Below, in pieces: positions 1-6,023 of a stretch of DNA of 27,289 nucleotides. The notes below the pieces were generated by a model. It saw only the letters and a list, made by a program, of their open reading frames with translations. It did no database searches and was not told the DNA's origin. A program made the translations under genes and the position numbers. How positions within the stretch are numbered: the first letter of the stretch is position 1; each line of letters begins with the position of its first letter. The stretch comes from JAAYHV01 sp035268985 (GTDB lineage: Bacteria; Bacillota; Clostridia; Peptostreptococcales; Anaerovoracaceae), in contig DATFJV010000047.1 of assembly GCA_035268985.1 (NCBI GenBank), forward strand, positions 1 through 27,289, given 5' to 3'.

Positions 1-2
1 TT

Positions 3-8
3 TGTCAA
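3..8 (-). promoter_or_regulatory. Second leftward -35 element at the window edge
   Basis: TTGACA reads leftward at 8-3. Its -10 would fall beyond position 1. Together with the complete promoter at 78-106 it suggests a tandem promoter pair spaced about 98 bp apart. Confidence 0.4.
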
Positions 9-77
9 GAGTTTTAACAAATTATTTAATAATTTTTATCTCTCTTTTTCGACGTCATCTCTCGTGACAGCTTTTAT

Positions 78-106
78 ATATTACTATTTTTTTATCTCTG
101 TGTCAA
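78..106 (-). promoter_or_regulatory. Strong leftward sigma-A-type promoter, probably of an rRNA operon outside the window
   Basis: On the minus strand, TTGACA (106-101) is followed after exactly 17 bases by TAATAT (83-78). Upstream of the -35 (about 107-165) the minus strand is a run of A and T tracts like an UP element. A second TTGACA lies about 98 bp downstream at 8-3, with its -10 outside the window. Tandem strong promoters with an AT-rich upstream tract, no coding sequence and tRNA genes elsewhere in the window are the usual look of a Gram-positive rRNA operon start. The rRNA itself is not visible, so that part is inference. Confidence 0.7.
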
Positions 107-604
107 CAAGTTTTTAAATGTTTTTTGAAAAACTTTTTTTATGCTTTTCAATCGAGAAGAATGGAATATTTATTATTTCACCCGATCTATCACAACACCT
201 TACGTACAGCTTGGTATACGGCGGTTCAATTTCACAATAAAGACGAACTAGCTAATAGAGGACTACTATAATTAGTAAACTTTTTTCTTAATAATTAAAT
301 TGTTTACAGCTCTACACATTATAAACGATATCGCTACTCTCGCATGATTTTTCTTAGGGTTACCCCTCCCTACACTTTGTTCTTATCAATTCTTTATTTA
401 ATTAGGCTTCTATATTGTTTGCATTTTTTCTAACACTACTATAATGAATTTATCCCCACTTATTAATTTGACTTATGAAAGTTTAATAAACACCCTTACC
501 TTTGGCTATACTTTATATTTTCTCGGGACTTTTAACTTTAATATTATGCCTTCGCTAGGCAAACACAAAAGAGACTCGGCTTTGCTGCCGAGTCTCTTTT
601 TTTT
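107..604. other. Long intergenic region, no protein-coding gene recognised
   Basis: About 500 bp with no credible coding sequence: the only open frame of any length starts inside a promoter -10 and runs through a terminator. It holds the AT-rich upstream tract of the leftward promoter (about 107-165), an unremarkable stretch (about 166-417), a rightward promoter (418-445), a possible small RNA (about 452-605) and a 14-bp-arm terminator hairpin (567-600). Confidence 0.6.
418..445 (+). promoter_or_regulatory. Rightward promoter in the intergenic region, no gene behind it
   Basis: TTTGCA (418-423), a 16-base spacer and a perfect TATAAT (440-445). Transcription would begin near 452. No open frame with a ribosome site follows, but a strong terminator lies about 150 bases downstream, so the likely product is a short RNA. 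The -35 matches only four of six consensus bases. Confidence 0.4.
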
Positions 605-605
605 T
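452..605 (+). ncRNA. Candidate small RNA of about 150 nt, family not recognised
   Basis: The candidate is bounded by the TTTGCA/TATAAT promoter at 418-445 and the hairpin at 567-600, which is followed on the plus strand by an unbroken T run (597-605). No plus-strand protein gene needs that terminator. Just before it is a second small hairpin, TGCCT-TCGCT-AGGCA (547-561). No ribosome site or sensible start codon is visible in between. The 5' half is A/T-rich with little obvious structure. I do not recognise it as 6S, tmRNA, SRP or RNase P RNA. The 3' end sits tail to tail with the LytTR gene, and an alternative is that the hairpin only terminates that gene. Confidence 0.33.
567..605. terminator. 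Bidirectional intrinsic terminator, 14-bp perfect arms
   Basis: Arms 567-580 and 587-600 are perfect complements around a TTTGCT loop, with an AGAGACTCGGC core. The T run is nine bases on the plus strand (597-605) but only TTTT followed by GTGTTT on the minus strand. It can end the LytTR gene (stop codon 605-607), yet it is better built for a rightward transcript. Confidence 0.85.
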
Positions 606-988
606 CAATTTATGCTCCTATTATCTTCCGTATCTACCTTATAAAAAGGGGCAAATTTATGTAGATAGTCTTTGTACGCTTGTTTTGTTTTGATGAAGTT
701 ATTTCTACCTATTTCATATACCAATCCAGATTCCATATGTATTAGTTGAGATTCCATTTTAGTAACTTTTTTAAAGTTTACTATGCATCCATTTAATGCA
801 TGATAGAAGCTATCATCTAACGCAGTATCTAGATTTCTAATTTTACCATAGTAATAACTCTCACCATTATTAGTCACAACGTGTACTCTTCTTCCTATCT
901 GCTCAATCATTTCGATGTCGCTCACATTTATCTGCGCACAGGTTTTGCTGTTTATTACAGATATTCTTTCCTTTTCTTTTTTTGACAT
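605..988 (-). CDS. LytTR-domain DNA-binding protein, stand-alone
   Basis: A protein of about 127 residues that is almost entirely one LytTR DNA-binding domain. The central stretch (INVSDIEMIEQIGRRVHVV, then NGESYYYGKIRNLD, then ALNGCIVNF) follows the family pattern of beta strands with a conserved H/N-G-x-IVN segment that contacts DNA. There is no receiver domain, membrane segment or kinase partner, so it belongs to the orphan LytTR regulators rather than a two-component pair. The start at 988 is chosen because AAGGAGG (1000-994) lies 5 bases upstream; a longer reading would place the ribosome site inside the gene. No clear promoter or LytTR-type repeat is seen in the 96 bp separating it from the MFS gene, so the two may share a transcript. 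Target genes are unknown. Confidence 0.8.
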   Translation of the reverse strand: MSKKEKERISVINSKTCAQINVSDIEMIEQIGRRVHVVTNNGESYYYGKIRNLDTALDDSFYHALNGCIVNFKKVTKMESQLIHMESGLVYEIGRNNFIKTKQAYKDYLHKFAPFYKVDTEDNRSIN

Positions 989-1084
989 ATATTCCTCCTT
1001 ATTTATCATTAACTTAATTTTAAGCCTTTTAATAATTAAAATAAAGAAAAATCGTTCGTGATATTTCGAGAAAATTGTATACGA

Positions 1085-2227
1085 TTATTTGTATAATTTA
1101 AAAGTCAAATAACTAAGTAATCCCAAAAGACTATAAACTGTAAAAAACGCATAAACGCCCATACTTCCATACTGGTCTAACATTATGCCACCAAAATAAT
1201 TACATATTATTGTACTACCTGTAGTTACTGAATAGAAAGTTGGCATGGCAATACCGACTAAATCCTCTTTCACATGTTTAGACAGGCACTTAATAAACTC
1301 TACTAATATAAAGCCATTTACAATTCCTTGTACAAAGAAGAAAGCAGTAAGCAATTCGCTTGAAGGCCCTGTGGAAAACCAAAAATATCTAGCAATTGAT
1401 ATTATCATCGCATATAGAATCAATTTTTCTGGTGTTACTTTCTTGGCTAACCTAGGAGCTATCCTCATAAAAGGAGCTTCGCTTAAAGTCATGAGAAAGA
1501 AAACAAACCCTATCCCTGCTATAGTACCTCCCCCATCTCTATATAAAAATCCAAAATATGTGTTATTCGCCACATTGGCACCTATTATAAAGAAGCCTGA
1601 TACAAGCATCTTTATATATCTCTTTTCCTTTAGAAGTCTTGGATATTTACCTTCCAATTTTTTTCTTTCAAATCCTTTATGTTGAATCTCATGTATTGAC
1701 AAAGCTATTATTCCAGCTAAAAAAAATATAGCAGCATATAACACGAATATGTATTTTAAACCTAAACTTTCTCCTATCCTACCACCAGCAAATACCGCTA
1801 GTGCATAACCAACTGATCCAAACAATCTTATAGTAGAGAATTCTAGCTTTTCCTCCATTACCATTGCATCACAAAGGCCCATTACCGGGCCTTGGAAAAA
1901 GAAAATAAATGCATATACTATAGTAAATAAGATAAAAGTACTTATACTTAAACTTATAAGTGCAAATGTAGCGGCCATAATGCATAGCATTGCAACTACT
2001 CTTTTACCATGATTACATTCAGCATATATTTTACCCCAAATTAGTCCTGCAGGTATTGATGCAGTGGTCCCCACAGCAGTCACTATCCCTATTTGAGTAC
2101 CACTAAAACCAATATAATCTAAATACTGCCCTATCAACGGGCATATTATACCAACAGGTGCATAAGTTAATATATAAAGCAACCTAAATTTATTCGATTT
2201 TATTATGTTTATTTTTTCATCTGTCAT
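1085..2227 (-). CDS. MFS transporter (MFS_1-like family), 12 membrane segments
   Basis: A 380-residue protein made almost wholly of hydrophobic helices, about twelve, with a short cytoplasmic loop near residues 180-205 (KGFERKKLEGKYPRLLKEKR) dividing two six-helix halves. The segment STIRLFGSVGYALAVFAGG after helix 4 matches the R-x-(W/F)-GS-x-GY signature of the MFS_1-like branch, which includes sugar, nucleoside and phenylpropionate proton symporters. The substrate cannot be deduced. AAGGAG lies just upstream of the ATG. It is upstream of the LytTR gene on the same strand and divergent from the THF riboswitch and folT, but nothing in the protein points to folate. A weak leftward TATAAT (2256-2251) may serve it, without a good -35. 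Confidence 0.8.
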   Translation of the reverse strand: MTDEKINIIKSNKFRLLYILTYAPVGIICPLIGQYLDYIGFSGTQIGIVTAVGTTASIPAGLIWGKIYAECNHGKRVVAMLCIMAATFALISLSISTFILFTIVYAFIFFFQGPVMGLCDAMVMEEKLEFSTIRLFGSVGYALAVFAGGRIGESLGLKYIFVLYAAIFFLAGIIALSIHEIQHKGFERKKLEGKYPRLLKEKRYIKMLVSGFFIIGANVANNTYFGFLYRDGGGTIAGIGFVFFLMTLSEAPFMRIAPRLAKKVTPEKLILYAMIISIARYFWFSTGPSSELLTAFFFVQGIVNGFILVEFIKCLSKHVKEDLVGIAMPTFYSVTTGSTIICNYFGGIMLDQYGSMGVYAFFTVYSLLGLLSYLTFKLYK

Positions 2228-2240
2228 CAGAATCTCCTTA

Positions 2241-2269
2241 TTGCAATATAATTATAAATATGCTAACAT
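2241..2269 (+). promoter_or_regulatory. Promoter of the riboswitch-folT transcript
   Basis: TTGCAA (2241-2246), 17 bases, then TAACAT (2264-2269) with a TGC extended -10 immediately before it. Transcription should start near 2276, which is exactly where the first helix of the riboswitch begins; this supports both calls. Confidence 0.6.
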
Positions 2270-2275
2270 GCTTAT

Positions 2276-2369
2276 CAGTAGAGTAAATATTGCGCGTGAA
2301 GTGCCATAGGATGGGATGTCGCCTATGGACGAAAGCAAGAGCTGCGGTGTAATATTGCGTCCACTACTG
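2276..2369 (+). ncRNA. Tetrahydrofolate (THF, folT-motif) riboswitch
   Basis: The conserved blocks of the THF riboswitch are present in order: GAGTA near the 5' end, GCG..GAAGTG, the loop segment ATGGGATGTCG, GACGAAAGC, and GAGCTGCGGTG. Helices can be drawn directly: CAGTAG (2276-2281) with CTACTG (2364-2369), AATATT (2286-2291) with AATATT (2351-2356), and CCATAGG (2304-2310) with CCTATGG (2322-2328). The gene behind it is a FolT-type transporter, the usual partner of this class. The element binds reduced folates and lowers expression of folate uptake. Confidence 0.93.
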
Positions 2370-2377
2370 CATTAAAG

Positions 2378-2423
2378 CTCCAAATCTTTAGTGTGGTAAA
2401 GTTATTGCATAAAGATTAGGAGG
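2378..2423 (+). promoter_or_regulatory. Expression platform: Shine-Dalgarno-sequestering helix
   Basis: CTCC-AAATCTTTA (2378-2390) is complementary to TAAAGATT-AGGAG (2410-2422) with one mismatch, so it can bury the AGGAGG ribosome site (2418-2423) of folT. A competing small hairpin, TAAAG (2373-2377) with CTTTA (2386-2390), would hold the anti-Shine-Dalgarno CTCC in its loop. There is no T run, so control is expected at translation initiation rather than termination. Which state the aptamer stabilises is inferred from the class. Confidence 0.65.
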
Positions 2424-2429
2424 TTTTTT

Positions 2430-2960
2430 ATGTTTAGAAAAAGTCACTCTAATACTTTGAGGTTAGTCATTTTAGCTTTCCTCATAGCTCTGGAAATTTT
2501 ACTTACTCGTTTTCTTTCAATCAACACCCCAATAGTTAGAATAGGTTTTGGCTTTCTGCCTATAGCAGTAGCCGCTATACTATATGGGCCAATCTGGGCA
2601 GGTGCTATTTATGCCTTGGGGGACATTCTGGGAATGATGTTATTCCCAACTGGAGGGGCCTATTTCCCCGGTTTCACATTATCCGCATTTTTTGTTGGCG
2701 CGATATACGGTCTTATATTGCATGGTCATGAAGTCACCGTCAAAAGATCACTTTTGGCAAGTACAATAGTAGCAGTATTTATACATTTATTATTAAACAC
2801 CTATTGGTTAACCATCCTACTTGGTCAAGGTTATCTAGCGTTACTACCTGTTAGGATAATTAAGTGTTTAATCTTAATACCAATTGAAGGTATAATAATA
2901 CCTCTAGTATATAACGGTATTTTAAAAAAAATTCCGTCTATAAATAGAGTAACTAACTAA
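2430..2960 (+). CDS. folT: FolT, folate-specific S component of an ECF transporter
   Basis: A 176-residue membrane protein with about six helices, the usual size of an ECF S component. It binds folate in the membrane and depends on an energising module (EcfA, EcfA', EcfT) that is not encoded in this window. The family motif is clear: residues 20-45 carry ALEILLTRFLSI then TPIVRIGFGFLP, and residues 70-90 carry FPTGGAYFPGFTLSA. Its THF riboswitch is immediately upstream, with AGGAGG 6 bases before the ATG. The last eight bases overlap the convergent rqcP gene, and a hairpin inside rqcP may end this transcript. Confidence rests on sequence motif and riboswitch together. Confidence 0.93.
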   Translation: MFRKSHSNTLRLVILAFLIALEILLTRFLSINTPIVRIGFGFLPIAVAAILYGPIWAGAIYALGDILGMMLFPTGGAYFPGFTLSAFFVGAIYGLILHGHEVTVKRSLLASTIVAVFIHLLLNTYWLTILLGQGYLALLPVRIIKCLILIPIEGIIIPLVYNGILKKIPSINRVTN

Positions 2961-3195
2961 TAATTTCGTACATACAATCTGAATCCTGTTTCTTACAGGA
3001 TTCATTTAAGTTTTTGACCTTTGCCTTAATCTCTTTGTTTCCAAAGTTTATTGTAATAATATCACCTATATTAACCTCTGTCCCAGCCTTGGCACCTTTA
3101 TTGTTTACCATAACTCTTCCTTGATCACAGGCATCCTTGGCAACAGTTCTTCGCTTTATTATTCTTGATATTTTTAAAAATTTATCTATTCTCAT
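2953..3195 (-). CDS. rqcP: RqcP/YabO-like S4-domain RNA-binding protein
   Basis: An 80-residue protein that begins with an S4 domain: MRIDKFLKISRIIKRRTVA, followed by ACDQGRVMVN. It matches the Hsp15/YabO group. In Bacillus the homologue RqcP works with RqcH on stalled 50S subunits to add C-terminal alanine tails. Position also fits: in Bacillus yabO follows yabN (mazG), as here with hup in between. It is separated from hup by a good terminator, so it is probably expressed by read-through or a weak promoter. A GGGAG ribosome site sits before the ATG. The C-terminal residues 65-73 are encoded by one half of an inverted repeat that may serve folT. The usual next genes (yabP, yabQ, divIC) are absent. 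Confidence 0.87.
   Translation of the reverse strand: MRIDKFLKISRIIKRRTVAKDACDQGRVMVNNKGAKAGTEVNIGDIITINFGNKEIKAKVKNLNESCKKQDSDCMYEIIS
2981..3003 (+). terminator. Inverted repeat inside the 3' end of rqcP, possible folT terminator
   Basis: GAATCCTG (2981-2988) and CAGGATTC (2996-3003) form a perfect 8-bp stem with a 7-base loop, 21 bases past the folT stop. The plus strand then reads ATTTAAGTTTTT, only partly T-rich, while the minus-strand side is not T-rich at all. If used, it ends folT from within the convergent gene. Confidence 0.5.
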
Positions 3196-3215
3196 TTTTT
3201 CTCCCGATTATGAAT

Positions 3216-3248
3216 AATAAAAAAATGAGCAACATGTGCTGCCCATTT
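3216..3248 (-). terminator. Intrinsic terminator after hup
   Basis: In minus-strand RNA, AAAUGGGCAGC and GUUGCUCAUUU pair fully (two G-U wobbles) around an ACAU loop, followed by a U-run. In the plus orientation the same positions would be A-C mismatches, so the hairpin was selected for leftward transcripts. It lies between hup and rqcP. Confidence 0.8.
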
Positions 3249-3258
3249 TGGTAATAAT

Positions 3259-3537
3259 TTACTTGTTCACAGCATCCTTTAATGATTTCCCTGCTTTAAA
3301 AACCGGAGCTTTTGATGCAGGTATTTCGATAATTGCATCTGGTTTTTGAGGATTTCTTCCTTTTCTTGCTTTTCTTTCTCTTGTTTCGAAAGTACCAAAT
3401 CCTATCAATCTAACACTATCACCAGCAACAAGTGTTTCTTCAATACTGCATAATACTGCTTCTAGTGCTACTTCAGCATCCTTCTTTTTTAAGTTTGTCT
3501 TTTCAGCAACTTTTGTAACTAATTCAGCTTTATTCAT
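3259..3537 (-). CDS. hup: HU-type histone-like DNA-binding protein
   Basis: A 92-residue HU protein, the standard length. It begins MNKAELVTKVAEKTNLKKKD, has the core GDSVRLIGFGTFETRERKAR, then the flexible DNA-clamping arm RKGRNPQKPDAIIEIPAS and the ending APVFKAGKSLKDAV. As a homodimer it bends and compacts DNA. The start at 3537 is fixed by AAGGAGG just upstream; an open frame extends 31 codons further but has no ribosome site and no HU homology. It follows mazG by 43 bp, a gap that holds a near-perfect 20-bp palindrome and a TATAAT, so it probably has its own promoter as well as operon transcription. Confidence 0.96.
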   Translation of the reverse strand: MNKAELVTKVAEKTNLKKKDAEVALEAVLCSIEETLVAGDSVRLIGFGTFETRERKARKGRNPQKPDAIIEIPASKAPVFKAGKSLKDAVNK

Positions 3538-3560
3538 AATCTTCCTCCTTAATATTATAT

Positions 3561-3580
3561 TCGTAATACAAGTATTACGA
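3561..3580. repeat. Near-perfect 20-bp palindrome between mazG and hup, possible operator
   Basis: TCGTAATAC and GTATTACGA are perfect complements separated by only two bases, immediately after the mazG stop. On the hup strand it is followed by TATAAT (3559-3554) without a recognisable -35, and the palindrome covers the spacer/-35 zone. With a 2-base loop it is better suited to binding a dimeric protein than to folding as RNA. The regulator is unknown. Confidence 0.5.
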
Positions 3581-4384
3581 TTATAGACCATTTTGTTTTG
3601 CTTTATTCCAAAGCATATCCATTTCTTCAAGGGTAAGTTCTGTCATTTCTTTGTTAGAATTATCTTCTATAAACTCAAATCGTCTTATAAATTTATCCGT
3701 TGTTTTAACAAGCGCCTCTTCCGGATTAACCTTTAAAAATCTGGATGCATTTACTATAGTAAATAACAAATCACCCAACTCTTCTTCTATATTAGTTATA
3801 TCATTAGCCTTAATGGCAATTTTTAATTCTTCAGTTTCTTCATCTATTTTATTTATTGAACCATCAATACTTTCCCAATCAAAACCACTTTCAGCAGCCT
3901 TCTTTTGTATTTTAAGACTTTTTATAAGTGCAGGTAGGGCATTAGGAACTGAATAGAGCCTATTCGTTTGAGAACCAACTTTATGCTCTTTACACTTGAT
4001 ATCTTCCCATGTTTCCAACACTTTGTCAATAGTTTTATCCTCATTTTCAGAGAAAACGTGGGGATGTCTTCTAATCATCTTTTCACATTCAGCATTAATT
4101 ATATCCACTAAAGTGAACTTCGACGTCTCGTTTGCAATTATACCATGAAAAACCACTTGTAGCAAGACATCTCCAAGCTCTTCTTTAAGATTTTCATCAT
4201 TATTTTCCTGAATTGCATCTATTGTTTCATATGCTTCTTCCTTTAAACAAGGAATTAAACTTTGATGAGTTTGTTCCCTATCCCATGGGCATTCTACCCT
4301 CAAAACTTTAATTATATCAACCAGTCTATTAAAGGATTCATTCAAAGTTTTCTTTTCTTCAATTAAGTAATCATATTTTCTCAT
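3581..4384 (-). CDS. mazG: MazG nucleoside triphosphate pyrophosphohydrolase
   Basis: A 267-residue protein with two MazG repeats. The first carries ECPWDREQTH (residues 31-40), the magnesium-binding EExxE (49-53) and ExxD (69-72). The second, from about residue 165, has DEETEELKIAIKAN and EEELGDLLFTIV. It hydrolyses NTPs and dNTPs to monophosphates plus pyrophosphate, cleaning the nucleotide pool. The Bacillus counterpart in this position, YabN, is about 490 residues because it also has an N-terminal tetrapyrrole-methylase-type domain; that domain is absent here and the protein is E. coli-like in length. The start is one base after the stop of the flippase gene, so translation is probably coupled. 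Confidence 0.95.
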   Translation of the reverse strand: MRKYDYLIEEKKTLNESFNRLVDIIKVLRVECPWDREQTHQSLIPCLKEEAYETIDAIQENNDENLKEELGDVLLQVVFHGIIANETSKFTLVDIINAECEKMIRRHPHVFSENEDKTIDKVLETWEDIKCKEHKVGSQTNRLYSVPNALPALIKSLKIQKKAAESGFDWESIDGSINKIDEETEELKIAIKANDITNIEEELGDLLFTIVNASRFLKVNPEEALVKTTDKFIRRFEFIEDNSNKEMTELTLEEMDMLWNKAKQNGL

Positions 4385-4385
4385 A

Positions 4386-6023
4386 TCAATCCGCTTTCTT
4401 TGTTAATTGCATTTTATCTGAAATCTTAACTATTTTGTCGCCCTTTGGTATATTCATTAATTCTTCTCTTGTTATTGAATTCGTCCAAAAAATCATTACA
4501 AAATATACTAAAATTCCAACTGCAACTGCAATCAAAGTTGAAATACTATTTCTTTCAGTTACTATATATAATCCTTGATAACTTCCATAAGCAAATATTC
4601 CCATAACAATTGATGATATAAATGGCTTTAATACTGTAAACTTAAAGTCAAACTTGGTACCTATATATTTTTTAACCGCTAGATAATCCAGTATACAAGC
4701 AACCATAAATGCACAAACAGTTCCAGTTGCTGCACCCATTACGTTAAAAGCAGGTATTCCTACTAGAATGTAAGTCACAACAGTTTTTACCAAAGCACTT
4801 ATTGCTAGATTAATAACCGGCACATTCATTTTTGATACCCCTTGCAATATACCTGTGAATGTTTGTACTGCGCTTAAAAATACTATTTCAATGGTTAAAA
4901 TCATAAAGGTTGGCACCGCCGCAATAGCTCCTTCAACTTGCATTGGATATAGTAAGAGTAAGATAGGTTTTGCCAACACAAACATTCCCACTGAGCAAGG
5001 GAAACCAATTATCATCATTGTTCTTAAACCAAGTTTTACATTCACATCCAAATCTTTTTGATCTTTTTTCGCAAATGCCGCAGATACAGCAGGTACTATA
5101 CTAATAGCCACTGCCATAGTAAACACCTGAGGAAACTGTATCAATGAATTGCAATAACCTGATAACAACCCAAACAATGCTGTTGCTTCTTCTTGCGACC
5201 ATCCAGTCGCCTGTAATCTATTCATTATTAACGCAGTATCTATATTCATCATTATAGGCATTATTGTTGCACCTATAGTTATTGGAACAGCTATAATGAC
5301 TATTTGTTTTAATATGTGCCTATAACTTTCATATAAAGTCTTAAATGATTCTATTTTTTTTCGTAAATTTTTTCTGTCTGAATAATATATGAAACCTATA
5401 GTTAATAATGCCCCAAAGGCACCTGCTGTTGCTCCAAATGTTGCACCTGCAGCTGCTAATTTCAAACTGTTCTTTATTAATAGAAAAGATAAAAGAAGTC
5501 CAATAGATACCCTAAATATCTGCTCAACTAACTGTGAAAAAGCTGTTGGTCTCATGTTTTGTCTTCCTTGAAAATATCCTCTAAAAGAAGATACTAAAGG
5601 TATTAATAATAAAGCTGGAGAAATCGCTTTAATTGAATACTCTGCATTTTCATTTCCCACTGCTTTTGCAATGTTTTCTGCTCCAAAGAAACATATAACA
5701 AAAGACAAAAAACCAATTGCAGATAAAAGCAATAATGCAGTTTTAAAAACTTTATGAGCACCACCATAGTTATTATTCACAACCCTCTCTGAAACCATCT
5801 TAGAAATAGCTACTGGAATACCTGTAGTTGATAAAACAAGAAAGAGGGAGTAAATAGGATATGCTACACCATAATACGCCATCCCAACTTCACCAATCAA
5901 ATTAGTTAAAGGTATTCTAAAAAAAGCCCCTAGAAATTTAACTAGTATCCCTGTTATAGCAAGAATCATAGTACCTGCTAAAAATTTATGCCCACCTTTA
6001 TTTTCTAAATTATCGTCTCTCAT
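4386..6023 (-). CDS. spoVB: SpoVB/YabM-like polysaccharide flippase (MOP superfamily)
   Basis: A 545-residue protein with about 14 membrane helices, starting KFLAGTMILAITGILVKFLG, and containing the family segments YPIYSLFLVLSTTGIPVAIS and SFRGYFQGRQNMRPTAFSQ. The family moves lipid-linked sugar precursors across the membrane; homologues include SpoVB, YabM, YtgP and MurJ-like proteins. Its position, directly before mazG, corresponds to yabM in Bacillus. The name spoVB is used for many clostridial members, so the symbol is approximate. Its ATG overlaps the amidohydrolase stop in an ATGA, indicating translational coupling. Confidence 0.85.
   Translation of the reverse strand: MRDDNLENKGGHKFLAGTMILAITGILVKFLGAFFRIPLTNLIGEVGMAYYGVAYPIYSLFLVLSTTGIPVAISKMVSERVVNNNYGGAHKVFKTALLLLSAIGFLSFVICFFGAENIAKAVGNENAEYSIKAISPALLLIPLVSSFRGYFQGRQNMRPTAFSQLVEQIFRVSIGLLLSFLLIKNSLKLAAAGATFGATAGAFGALLTIGFIYYSDRKNLRKKIESFKTLYESYRHILKQIVIIAVPITIGATIMPIMMNIDTALIMNRLQATGWSQEEATALFGLLSGYCNSLIQFPQVFTMAVAISIVPAVSAAFAKKDQKDLDVNVKLGLRTMMIIGFPCSVGMFVLAKPILLLLYPMQVEGAIAAVPTFMILTIEIVFLSAVQTFTGILQGVSKMNVPVINLAISALVKTVVTYILVGIPAFNVMGAATGTVCAFMVACILDYLAVKKYIGTKFDFKFTVLKPFISSIVMGIFAYGSYQGLYIVTERNSISTLIAVAVGILVYFVMIFWTNSITREELMNIPKGDKIVKISDKMQLTKKAD

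Noticed and set aside
444..644. A 66-codon open frame in the left intergenic region
   Set aside because: Its ATG lies within the -10 of a promoter, there is no ribosome site, and it runs through a 14-bp-arm terminator into the antisense of the LytTR gene.
1245..1685. Long open frame antisense to the MFS transporter
   Set aside because: Low-complexity shadow of a membrane protein gene, with no ribosome site. The opposite strand has clear family motifs.
2930..2953. Weak ACGG/CCGT hairpin near the folT end as a terminator
   Set aside because: The stem near 2922-2945 is AT-rich with a mismatch, lies within folT and has no T tract after it in either direction.
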